A stretch of DNA of 38,199 bases from Gammaproteobacteria bacterium (lineage in GTDB: Bacteria > Pseudomonadota > Gammaproteobacteria > Arenicellales > Poriferihabitantaceae). Where the stretch lies: assembly GCA_012103395.1 (NCBI GenBank), contig WLWV01000005.1, positions 1 to 38,199 on the forward strand, read 5' to 3'. Position numbers and translations under genes: made by a program. Of the stretch, positions 25,445 through 33,771 are shown piece by piece (the first letter of the stretch is position 1; the number at the start of each line of letters is the position of its first letter). The notes below the pieces were generated by a model, which was given only the letters and a program-made list of their open reading frames with translations, did not search any database and was not told the DNA's origin.

Positions 25445-25843
25445 ATGAGACACAAACTGCTTAGAGCGGCGTACAAACATGGGGCCCAATCTAAAAAGCT
25501 TGGCACGACGACCTTGTTATCTGAATGGCCCGACTACAACGACCACATAGATGTCGCATACTGTTATCTTGATGAATTGGTAGTCGGTGATGAATTCGAT
25601 TTCAATGCACGACGATTAGACTACAGCGAAAAAAGCATGTACATTTTCATGACAATGTATAACCTGAAGGACCAAACAACCACAGCAACACCTGAAACGC
25701 CGCTTCTCAATGTGGATCACAAAACTCGGGAATCAAAGCCTTATGACAAAAATATCTACAACAACATTTATCGTAGATATCAGCTACAAACCAATGTAGA
25801 AATTTCTCCAAAAGTCGGACACCCTATCGCCATTCGACGCTGA
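25445..25843 (+). pseudogene. Hotdog acyl-CoA thioesterase with internal deletion (betainyl-CoA thioesterase-like)
   Basis: 132 residues with a split hotdog domain. SEWPDYNDHIDVAYC matches the EWxDYNGHMNVAYY active-site segment of 4HBT-type thioesterases associated with carnitine dehydrogenase. Then YLDELVVGDEFDFNARRLDYSEKSMYIFMTMYN follows at once, matching the YLxELxxGDxxxVxTxLLDYDxKRLHxFHxMYH part. The ~35 residues normally between them (the FDxATDAxxxxLGxG helix) are missing. The rest (LLNVDHKTRESKPY and the end VGHPIAIRR) is family-like. In-frame stops upstream (TAA, TAG) show no longer N-terminus survives. Probably inactive. In many bacteria this domain is fused or next to L-carnitine dehydrogenase, which is encoded 5 kb away here. 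Confidence 0.6.
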
Positions 25844-25862
25844 TCTTATTACCCCAAAAAGT

Positions 25863-27062
25863 TTACAAAGACGTCACCCTTGGCGTTACCATGACATCAT
25901 TCAACAATTCCTGATATCGGTTTTTGACTCTCTCATTATTCACCGAAAATTGCTCAAGGAATTGAGTATTTGCGACGTCAGCCGCTTGAGGGTCATGGTT
26001 TTTCAGCGCTTCCATTAATTTCTTTTTGCCTATTCTGACATTGAATTCAGGATAGTAATACCCAACATCAAGATAATATGGTGAGTTGTGCACTAATGGA
26101 ACTCCCATGTATAGCGCCTCCATGTAAAGGTAATTTAGTCCGTTATAGTGCTGGAAAGCGAGCATCACATCTGCTTTTTGAAACACATCAAAAATCCGGA
26201 ACCGACCTGCAAAGAATACCTTATTCTTCTGGGATGAAAGGTATGTCAGATTTTGCACTACGTTATTGAGAAAGTAGGGTTCGTTGTAAAAATCCAATGA
26301 ATTCAATATCGTTGCTTTTTCAAAAGCCTCTGGGGCTTCTCGACAAACCTCATTCAAAATAGCTAACGGAATCAATGCATTTTTCAACACGCTGGTATTG
26401 GGTTCCATCACGACTACATCAAGCGGACCCACGGTTTCGCTCGGATCGAACTTTTTCGGCACAAATACGGGCTCCCAGATAAATGGCGCAAGCTCTACCC
26501 TCGCTTGATAAAGAGCTTCAATGTAATAAATTGACTTATCAAAGTGAGGGCTAATCCAAACCATCTCAGGCTTTGAGTGGTGGCAATCCGATGACGGGGA
26601 GCCCTTTACAAACAATCTTTCCATATCCAAAAAAAGAGAATTTCCGTAACGAACACAAACTATACGCGCCCCACAGTGCTCCCTAAAAAAAAACCTGTCC
26701 CGTTGTATCAGTCCCAATCCAGCTTCAAATACAATATCAAACGCTAATCCCTGCTGAATAATCTCAGTTGCCGACTTTGTCTTGTACTGCTTCCCTTCTA
26801 TTTCGATAAATTCAAACTCGCTTTCATCAAGGATCATATAGACATCGTGACCAAGGGAATGAAAGAGATCGTAGAGAAACATCACATTCTGGTTGAGCCC
26901 ACTCCCACCAATCAACTGAGAGAGTTCTTCCCCTGTGTTAAAAGTGATACCTAAAGTAAGAGTAGACATCTCAATTGCGCATACTGATGAAAAACCTAAG
27001 ATACAGAAAACCCAAATGGAAGCTTTGCCCTCAACACCTAAGTGAGAGCGCAATTTCGGCAT
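25863..27062 (-). CDS. DUF2827 glycosyltransferase-like protein
   Basis: Uncharacterised family with a GT-B-like look. Recognisable DUF2827 segments are GLNQNVMFLYDLFHSLGHDV near the N-terminus, APFIWEPVFVPK, VVMEPNTSVLKNALIPL, FAGRFRIFDVFQKADVMLAFQHYNGLNYLYMEALYMGVPLVHNSPYY (split: about residues 275-325 of the longer form) and GYYYPEFNVRIG. The Glu in YMEALYMGVPLVHNS recalls the nucleotide-sugar site of glycosyltransferases. The ATG at 27062 is 5 bases after the preceding stop and has AGG at a good distance; it adds a hydrophobic stretch (SIWVFCILGFSSVCAI). Family alignment suggests instead MSTLTLGITF at 26969. Translationally coupled to the SPOR protein upstream. Confidence 0.7.
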   Translation of the reverse strand: MPKLRSHLGVEGKASIWVFCILGFSSVCAIEMSTLTLGITFNTGEELSQLIGGSGLNQNVMFLYDLFHSLGHDVYMILDESEFEFIEIEGKQYKTKSATEIIQQGLAFDIVFEAGLGLIQRDRFFFREHCGARIVCVRYGNSLFLDMERLFVKGSPSSDCHHSKPEMVWISPHFDKSIYYIEALYQARVELAPFIWEPVFVPKKFDPSETVGPLDVVVMEPNTSVLKNALIPLAILNEVCREAPEAFEKATILNSLDFYNEPYFLNNVVQNLTYLSSQKNKVFFAGRFRIFDVFQKADVMLAFQHYNGLNYLYMEALYMGVPLVHNSPYYLDVGYYYPEFNVRIGKKKLMEALKNHDPQAADVANTQFLEQFSVNNERVKNRYQELLNDVMVTPRVTSL

Positions 27063-27067
27063 ACAGC

Positions 27068-30000
27068 CTAATTCAAATCGATTTTCTGATCAAAATCCGA
27101 CAACCCTCTCACCACTTTTGAGAACTTACGAAGCTTCGGTTTGTACTCCTTTATTTGCTCAAGGGGAAAAGTCTTTATCCAAAGCTTAGCTGATTTTCGA
27201 GAGTCGAAAACCCCAATGATAGTTTTGTAGTTTTCCTTCTTAGTTTGATAAACAACGCTATTGCCTAAATTATACTTTTTGATAAACGCAATGGAATCCC
27301 GGGGCGTCTTAGCACTGTGCATTTCAATGGTATAACTGACTGGGTCCTGCTGCCGAATCCAAAGCGAGTCTTTATCTACTGAGTGTGAGGACGATTCCTT
27401 GAGCGCTAGAAACTGGACAACACTTTTCTTAATATCAGAAAACGCTAAAATAGAAACAGCCAAGTCTGAAAACAATCCCGGAAGTCCATCAATAGCCTCT
27501 TGAGCCTGTTTTCTATCAACAAAGACGCCTGAAATCACGCGGCTATTGCCTCCGAGTTGTGGATATATCGCTGCATTAGTGAGTGCATAGCTTGCAACAA
27601 ATCCCATGGCTTCAGCTTCAGATTTTCCTTCATATAAAAGCACACTCAATTCGGCATCACTTCTTTCTAAGATCCAGTTCAATCCCAAGACCCCACTCTC
27701 GCTTTCAATGGTTTTCGGTGCAAGCTCTAACAACACATTCCGATATGAAAGGGGTTGTGGAGCGAAGAGCCTAAGTTCTTGAGGCAAACCGTCTACCGCG
27801 TCTATAGCAGCGGCCTCGTTGGGAAACTTGCCCCCAATGACGCCGAAAGTATTGTCCTTTCGCTTATAAAAACTGGCTCCCGAAATGTTAAATTGTCCAA
27901 CGAAATTTCTCGCATCACTCTCGTTTGTGCTACTGTAGAGTAATACAGTGTATATCTCTTGAGAAGGATCCTGTTGTCCCCAAAACTCTTCAAAGCTCAC
28001 AGGAACACCTGGTGGCACTGCAGCGGGTGGGGTCGCACTCGCTTCAGACAAACCTGCTTCGCTGTATAAGTAACCGAAACTGATTGGTTTGGGCTTAAAG
28101 AATCTTATTTTTTCTGGCAGCTTGGAAATGGTCTCGTTAGCCGTAGCTTCATCACTAAAGACACCAGCTATTGCACCGAAGTTACTCTCACCCATCTTGT
28201 AGACAATGCCATTTAGCACTTGGTATTGCTCCAAAAATAACTTCACACGCTGTATATCACTAGAAGAAAACAGCAAAATCGTAAACTCTTCAGGCTTCCT
28301 CCCAAGGGTCCAATCAACTAATCCAACCGATGATTCAATTGGTTTAGTATTAGCGTTGTTCTGTACATTTCGTGGTTCAGAAGATGTCCTAGTTGGTTTA
28401 GTTGGCGGATTCAGTGCCGCCTTCACTTTCGTAAATTCTCGAGGGAACGGTTTATGCTGTTTCAGAACGGCTGGGAGCTTGTCAATTCTTGAACGAACCT
28501 GGCCAACACCGGAATAGACCCCATCGATAACGTCATAATTGTTCGCCGCAGTTCGGTATATGGCAGGATTTTTGAGCTTATGGCGCTTAACAAATTGCAC
28601 AGCCAATTTGTAGGTTGATAATCTCACCATCTGCATCGTATAACTTTTCGAGTTCTGCGCTAATATCCATGATTCAGCAGGAATACCGTCCTCACCCAAC
28701 TTAGATACGCCCATTGATGCCAGTCCTGCTACTTCACCAGATCCCTGGGTGATAGGCTGTGTCAATACTTTGTTGGCAGAATCAAATTTAGGTGCATTTA
28801 GTACAACATGTATCACGGAAAATTGCTGGGGGAATGGTCCGTATCGTTTGAGTGAATTGGGTAAACCGTTAATCGCATTTTGAGCGAGCGCTCTGGTTTT
28901 ATACACTCCTGCCGTAACGATGTTGTCTCCGTTTTGTGCATGATGAATCGCCGCACCGCTGATTAGGTATTGATTAATGAATTCGATAGCGCGAGAGCGT
29001 GTAGGACTCCTAACAAACTGAACTGTGTAATAGTTAGAGTTTTGCTGGACAACCCAGTTCCTGCCGTATGCGCCCAGCTGGGTATTCGATAGACCCTCAT
29101 TTTTAGGTTCCGCAGACTCTTGGACTGCCGCGTTAGAAGTTGGTGCATTCTTCTCAGCGACGGTCGATAAAAATGTGGCGTTACTGGTTGGTTGTGATAC
29201 CCGTGTTGTCAGACTCTTTTTAATCGGCTGCAATTCTGCTTGAATCGCTGAAAATATGCGCGCTCTGGGTTTATACTGCTTGACGGAATCTGGCAATTTA
29301 CTAATATCAACAAGCGCGCTTCCCGGGTTTTCATAAACACCAGACAACACGGTAAAGTCACCATACTGGGACTGGTATATCGCCGCATTATCAAGGGAGC
29401 TAAAAATAACAAATTCTCGTGCTTCGGACTTTGTCGAACCGCGGTAGTATTCGAGCGTATAAAGTTCTGGATTTTGCCTCCGAACCCATTTGTCGTCGAA
29501 AGTAATCACAGTCGCTATTTCAGCTTCAACTTGGGCTAACAGCTCAATTGCTTCTTGGTGATGCTTTTGCGCAGCCTGTTTCAACCACCTTTTGGCGGTC
29601 AAAATATCCCTTGGTATCTCTTCTCCCTCGATCAGCGCTGACGCTAGTCTAGTTTGTGCATGAACATCTCCCTTTTCCGCTGCCTTAATCCACCAGTATA
29701 GGGCTTCATCAATGTTTTTAGGGAAACTTGGATTACCTTTGTAGTAAAGCGAGCCCAGTGCGAAACTAGCCAGACTATAGCCACCTTCAGCGGATGTTCG
29801 ATACCAGTGCGCTGCGATACCCCAGTGTAAATCAACACCCTGCCCTAGCTCATAGAGTATCGCTAGATTAAATTGAGAAGGGGGCTCTCCCGCTTCTGCG
29901 GCAATTAGCCATTTTTTTGCTGCTGTGTCGTAGTCGCCTTTCTTATATGCATTCACCCCATCGGTAAAATTGTCTGTATTTCCTTGGATAGAAGTGAGCG

Positions 30001-30079
30001 ACAATATTAATAAGCAACAAAAAGCAATTGCTCGACGCCAATACAAACACTTGGATTTTAGGGGAGTAGAAATAACCAT
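27068..30079 (-). CDS. Exported Sel1-repeat protein with seven DamX-like SPOR repeats
   Basis: Very large envelope protein, 1003 residues from the ATG at 30079 (ATAGGT just upstream; the frame also reaches a TTG at 30094). Residues 9-35 form a signal peptide or anchor (KCLYWRR then AIAFCCLLILSLTS). Residues 38-175 are Sel1/TPR-like repeats (AAKKWLIAAEAG, GIAAHWYRTSAEGG, ALYWWIKAAEKGD, AKRWLKQAAQKH). Then seven SPOR-like units at about 197-283, 341-427, 470-556, 589-673, 699-785, 801-885 and 906-992. Each has a W...P..YT strand, an Y/VIxGVF strand and a KLP...KP end, as in the DamX SPOR domain. SPOR domains bind glycan strands stripped of stem peptides at the division septum. Linkers are Ser/Pro/Thr-rich. 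Seven copies in one chain is very unusual. The DUF2827 gene follows by 5 bases. Confidence 0.78.
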   Translation of the reverse strand: MVISTPLKSKCLYWRRAIAFCCLLILSLTSIQGNTDNFTDGVNAYKKGDYDTAAKKWLIAAEAGEPPSQFNLAILYELGQGVDLHWGIAAHWYRTSAEGGYSLASFALGSLYYKGNPSFPKNIDEALYWWIKAAEKGDVHAQTRLASALIEGEEIPRDILTAKRWLKQAAQKHHQEAIELLAQVEAEIATVITFDDKWVRRQNPELYTLEYYRGSTKSEAREFVIFSSLDNAAIYQSQYGDFTVLSGVYENPGSALVDISKLPDSVKQYKPRARIFSAIQAELQPIKKSLTTRVSQPTSNATFLSTVAEKNAPTSNAAVQESAEPKNEGLSNTQLGAYGRNWVVQQNSNYYTVQFVRSPTRSRAIEFINQYLISGAAIHHAQNGDNIVTAGVYKTRALAQNAINGLPNSLKRYGPFPQQFSVIHVVLNAPKFDSANKVLTQPITQGSGEVAGLASMGVSKLGEDGIPAESWILAQNSKSYTMQMVRLSTYKLAVQFVKRHKLKNPAIYRTAANNYDVIDGVYSGVGQVRSRIDKLPAVLKQHKPFPREFTKVKAALNPPTKPTRTSSEPRNVQNNANTKPIESSVGLVDWTLGRKPEEFTILLFSSSDIQRVKLFLEQYQVLNGIVYKMGESNFGAIAGVFSDEATANETISKLPEKIRFFKPKPISFGYLYSEAGLSEASATPPAAVPPGVPVSFEEFWGQQDPSQEIYTVLLYSSTNESDARNFVGQFNISGASFYKRKDNTFGVIGGKFPNEAAAIDAVDGLPQELRLFAPQPLSYRNVLLELAPKTIESESGVLGLNWILERSDAELSVLLYEGKSEAEAMGFVASYALTNAAIYPQLGGNSRVISGVFVDRKQAQEAIDGLPGLFSDLAVSILAFSDIKKSVVQFLALKESSSHSVDKDSLWIRQQDPVSYTIEMHSAKTPRDSIAFIKKYNLGNSVVYQTKKENYKTIIGVFDSRKSAKLWIKTFPLEQIKEYKPKLRKFSKVVRGLSDFDQKIDLN

Positions 30080-30509
30080 ATTACCTATCACCAAAGATTG
30101 AAATCAGTGAATCCTCTGATACCTCTTTTATGAAAACACCTTTAACTTTATTGGTGAATGCAAAGCTAAAGAACGGTCTTCACTTACTATTTACTGTATC
30201 AAATACTTGATCTGACTACGGGTTAGTTGGGATTCACCCTAACTTTGGAATCAACCACATAATCCACAGCAAAACACCATCTTCACAAGATTGCATATTA
30301 TCCTAATACACCAGCGAATCAAACGGTATTTTCATAAAGAAAACGCGATACCAAGAGTAAGGTGACGTACCTGGGTGTAGGTTCACAGAGTACAAAAATC
30401 AACCATCGGGAAGGTAAAGGTATGGGAAAGACACCGTTGGGTCTTTATCGTTTATACCCACCGTGACCCAATCAGGTGATCCTATACTGATACTTGTAGC
30501 AAACCCTAA
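30080..30509. other. Intergenic region with a possible L,D-transpeptidase fragment
   Basis: 430 bases without an intact gene. At about 30345-30466 on the plus strand one frame reads VTYLGVGSQSTKINHREGKG then MGKTPLGLYRLYPP and a stop, loosely like the YkuD pattern (VSTGxG…TPxGxYxI). It has no catalytic Cys/His and no start, so at best it is a remnant. The remainder should contain the promoter of the SPOR gene, but I see no convincing boxes. Confidence 0.3.
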
Positions 30510-31449
30510 CTATTCAGGACGGCCTTTCTTCATTTTTGCAATCTCGACCAATCCGGCGTTCATTTTTTTCGTTAAGCTGGTGAAATCTTCCCCTTGTGTC
30601 ATTTGTTCACAACCATCCACCATCTCTTTTCGTAATTCAGGTGTTAGTTCTGGAGCTATCAATCTAGTCCATGGCAGCTTTAGTGCTGGTCCAAATTGAT
30701 CGAGGCAATAGGACATGCCACCTTCTCCACCGCCAACATGAAAGATTTCACAAGGCCCCATAAGTGCCCACCGTGGGCCAGGGCCGTTAATAACTGCTTG
30801 ATCAATTTGTTCAACTGTGGCCTCACCATTCGCAACCATATGCAATGCTTCTCGCCATATCGCTTCCTGCAAACGTGTAGCGATAAACCCAGGTACTTCC
30901 TTTTTGAGCACTAAAGGTGCCTTACCCGCCACTTTGTAAAACGCTTCAGTCCATTCAATCGTGGCTGGATCCGTTTTTTCTCCCCCAATCATTTCCACTA
31001 GCGGTAGGAGGTAGGGCGGATTAAACGGATGTCCCACCACTGTTCTTTGGGGAGTGTTGCAATAAATCTGAATATCAGTCATAGACAATCCAGATGTACT
31101 GGAAGCGATCACTACGTTTCGATTCACTAAATCGCCCAATTCTCTATAGAGAGACTGCTTTAACGATAACACCTCCGGCACACTCTCCTGAATGAACTCG
31201 GCATCTTTTACCGCCTCCTCGAGACTATTCGACCAATTAAAGTTTTCCAGAGTCGCACCGGGAGAAAGCCCCATCTCAGAAAGGCTTTCCCATGCGTTAT
31301 TTAGTAACCGCATCAACCTCGGCCGGATCGTGGACATAAGTCATTACCTTATAGCCTTTCGAGAGAAAGTATGCGGCCCACCCACCCCCTATAGGGCCTG
31401 CGCCAATACAAAGAATATTCTTAACCGTTTTGGGGTCTCTTGTTAACAT
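30510..31449 (-). pseudogene. L-carnitine dehydrogenase with a frameshift near the N-terminus
   Basis: 3-hydroxyacyl-CoA-dehydrogenase-fold enzyme oxidising L-carnitine to 3-dehydrocarnitine with NAD. The N-terminus lies in one frame (ATG 31449 to TAA 31297): ILCIGAGPIGGGWAAYFLSK is the GxGxxG NAD site. The rest is in another frame (open from 31337 to 30510): LLNNAWESLSEMGL, FIQESVPEVLSLKQSLYREL, VVGHPFNPPYLLPLVEMIGG and NGPGPRWALMGPCEIFHVGGGEGGM, all typical of carnitine dehydrogenases. One extra base (or two missing) between about 31300 and 31337 joins the halves. Without correction the product lacks its cofactor site. It could be a real mutation or a sequencing error. Confidence 0.8.
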
Positions 31450-31645
31450 TGTGGGCCTCTTATTGTTCTATGATCATCGAATTTAGATAGGCTAAGCGGC
31501 GGGACACACGTAATATTTAGTGAGGGAGAATACCCACTTCAGCCGCTGCTTATTCATTTTCACCTGCTCAACTTTACGGTTTCTGACTTCAACCGCAACC
31601 ACTCGGTGTCACTTTTCGCTTAAGAAATACAGACATTCATATACT

Positions 31646-32455
31646 CTAATTTCCTTTAAAATCAGGTTCTCGTTTCTCGACAAAAGCGCTCACTCCTTCC
31701 TGCGCATCCGACGACTGAAGCATCGAACGGTAGATCGGTAAATCATCGTTGCGCATTTTTTGGAAAGAGTTTTGGATACTCTCACTGTCAATGGATCTAA
31801 GCACCTCTTTGATCGATTGCAACGCCAATGGTGCCACATCAGCCAGTTGCTCAGCCCATTTATATGCACAACTCATCAATTCATCGCCACTGACGACTTT
31901 ATTCACTAGTCCATAACTGGCTGCTTCCCCAGCCTTCATACGTCGACCAAGATACAACATCTCCAATGCAATATTGTACGGCAAACGTCTGGGCAACCTC
32001 TGCAACGCCCCGGCATCAGGAACAATCCCAAGCGGTAATTCTGGTAACGCGAACTCCACATGATCCGCTGCGATAATTAAGTCACAAGCGAGAGCAATTT
32101 CGAACCCTGCACCAATCGTCAATCCATTCAATGCCGCAATCACGGGCTTATTCAGGTTCCACATTTCAGTGATTCCAGCGAAGCCACCTAAATCTGGATC
32201 TTCATTTTCCCACCAGTTATCCAATTGCGCATCACCGCTGTCCAAAGATTTCAAATCCCATCCAGCAGAAAAGATTTTCTCCCCTGCTCCGGTAATAATA
32301 CAAACCTTGAGATCTGGATTGTCCCTAAAGTAGACCAGCGCCTCTCCCATCTCCCGACTAGTGGAGGTATCTATCGCATTCACCTTAGGTCGATCTATTG
32401 TTATCAACAAGACCGCTTCTGTTTCTTTCAATACAATCCCGTTTTCTCCTGTCAT
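31646..32455 (-). CDS. caiD: Crotonobetainyl-CoA hydratase (CaiD-like enoyl-CoA hydratase)
   Basis: Crotonase-fold enzyme, 269 residues, very close in pattern to E. coli CaiD: RPKVNAIDTSTSREMGEAL (about residues 23-41), GAGEKIFSAGWDLK (about 57-70), NKPVIAALNGLTIGAGFEIALACD (oxyanion region), FALPELPLGIVPDAG with the catalytic Glu, and the end AFVEKREPDFKG. It interconverts crotonobetainyl-CoA and L-carnitinyl-CoA. It is divergent from the acyl-CoA dehydrogenase gene and transcribed toward the carnitine dehydrogenase, with a 196-base gap (31450-31645) in which I see nothing notable. Confidence 0.82.
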   Translation of the reverse strand: MTGENGIVLKETEAVLLITIDRPKVNAIDTSTSREMGEALVYFRDNPDLKVCIITGAGEKIFSAGWDLKSLDSGDAQLDNWWENEDPDLGGFAGITEMWNLNKPVIAALNGLTIGAGFEIALACDLIIAADHVEFALPELPLGIVPDAGALQRLPRRLPYNIALEMLYLGRRMKAGEAASYGLVNKVVSGDELMSCAYKWAEQLADVAPLALQSIKEVLRSIDSESIQNSFQKMRNDDLPIYRSMLQSSDAQEGVSAFVEKREPDFKGN

Positions 32456-32604
32456 TATGAACTCTCATTGGTCGTTGACTTATTCAAGTGGAAGTCTATT
32501 CGACGTTTCAACAAAATGGTATATCATTACCCAAGTTTTCAGGCACAGCGCGCTAATTTTCTTTGGCGGCTAACTTTCAGAGCACTTGATATCAATTTTC
32601 TAAC
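32456..32604. promoter_or_regulatory. Divergent promoter region of the gamma-butyrobetaine/carnitine cluster
   Basis: 150 bases between the start codons of the hydratase and the dehydrogenase genes. Both directions must be promoted from here. No operator palindrome or strong -35/-10 pair is obvious by eye. Confidence 0.45.
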
Positions 32605-33771
32605 ATGGCTATCGACTATCCAATAACGCAAGAGCAACAAATGCTAGTTGATTCAGTTCGGATGTTTGTTGAACAGGAATTGGCGCCTCACGAAGCAGAG
32701 GTCGACAAAGCCGGTGAGGTCCCCGAAGAACTCGGCATGCATATTAAAAGCAAGGCTCGGGAAAAAGGGCTCTATGCGCCGAACCTACCTGAATCCATCG
32801 GCGGTGGCGGACTTGATTATAAGAGCCTCGCCCTCCTTGAGAGAGAACTTGGTAAAACAAGCTATGGATTACACGGCTTTATTCATCGCCCGTCAGAAAT
32901 ACTGATGGCCTGTGAAGGTGAGCAAGTGAGCCAATATTTATTGCCATGCGTGACTGGAGAGAAAAAAGAGGTATTCGCCCTGACCGAGCCCGGCGCAGGT
33001 TCTGACATTATGGCAATGCAAACCAAGGCGGTTCGACAAGGCAATGAATTCGTTGTGAATGGATCTAAACACTTCATCAGCAGTCCGGTGATCCCGGATT
33101 TCGCAATTCTTTTTGCGCAAACAGGTACTACCTCCACTTCCCGAGGTGATCGCAAGCTAGTGACCGCTTTTCTCATCGATGCCGACACTCCAGGGTTCTC
33201 CATTGAGCGGGGCCCTAAATGCACCAGTCAGCGGGCTTATCACACCTGGCAGCTCTCATTCAACGGTTGTCGAGTGAGTGAAAATCAGATACTGGGAGAA
33301 GAACATGCAGGATTTGATCTAGCGGATAAATGGTTAAAGATGGGACGAATATGGGTAGCTGCTGCGGCATGCGGCAAAATGGAAAGATTGCTGACACTTG
33401 CGACAAAATGGGCCGCCGATCGTAAACAGTTTGGGCAGCCAATCGGTCGTTTTCAGGGAACCTCTTTTAAGCTTGCCGACATGGCAACCGACTTAAAAGC
33501 GTCAGATTTACTTGTAATGAGCGCTGCTAACAAAGCAGATAATGGAATAATGACAAATGAAGATGCCGCAATGGCTAAACTATTTGCATCGGAAGCCGTT
33601 GGTCGTGCCGCAGATAATACGATTCAAATATACGGTGGAATGGGTTTGATGGAAGAGCTTCCTATTGAACGAATATGGAGAGACGCAAGGCTTGATCGAA
33701 TTTGGGATGGTACATCTGAAATCCAGCGACATATTATTTCCCGTTCGTTGTTGAGGGAGCATAATGGCTAA
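32605..33771 (+). CDS. Acyl-CoA dehydrogenase, likely gamma-butyrobetainyl-CoA dehydrogenase
   Basis: FAD flavoprotein, 388 residues, with all three ACAD domains: N-terminal helical domain, FALTEPGAGSDIMAMQTKA (about residues 128-146) in the flavin-binding middle, and the C-terminal ADRKQFGQPIGRFQ, IYGGMGLMEELPIERIWRDARLDRIWDGTSEIQ signatures (in pieces, residues 270-380). The context, next to a CaiD-like hydratase and a CoA ligase, suggests oxidation of gamma-butyrobetainyl-CoA to crotonobetainyl-CoA, the reverse sense of CaiA in anaerobic E. coli. Substrate is inferred from neighbours. Its stop overlaps the next start by one base (TAATG), so the ligase is coupled. Confidence 0.8.
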   Translation: MAIDYPITQEQQMLVDSVRMFVEQELAPHEAEVDKAGEVPEELGMHIKSKAREKGLYAPNLPESIGGGGLDYKSLALLERELGKTSYGLHGFIHRPSEILMACEGEQVSQYLLPCVTGEKKEVFALTEPGAGSDIMAMQTKAVRQGNEFVVNGSKHFISSPVIPDFAILFAQTGTTSTSRGDRKLVTAFLIDADTPGFSIERGPKCTSQRAYHTWQLSFNGCRVSENQILGEEHAGFDLADKWLKMGRIWVAAAACGKMERLLTLATKWAADRKQFGQPIGRFQGTSFKLADMATDLKASDLLVMSAANKADNGIMTNEDAAMAKLFASEAVGRAADNTIQIYGGMGLMEELPIERIWRDARLDRIWDGTSEIQRHIISRSLLREHNG

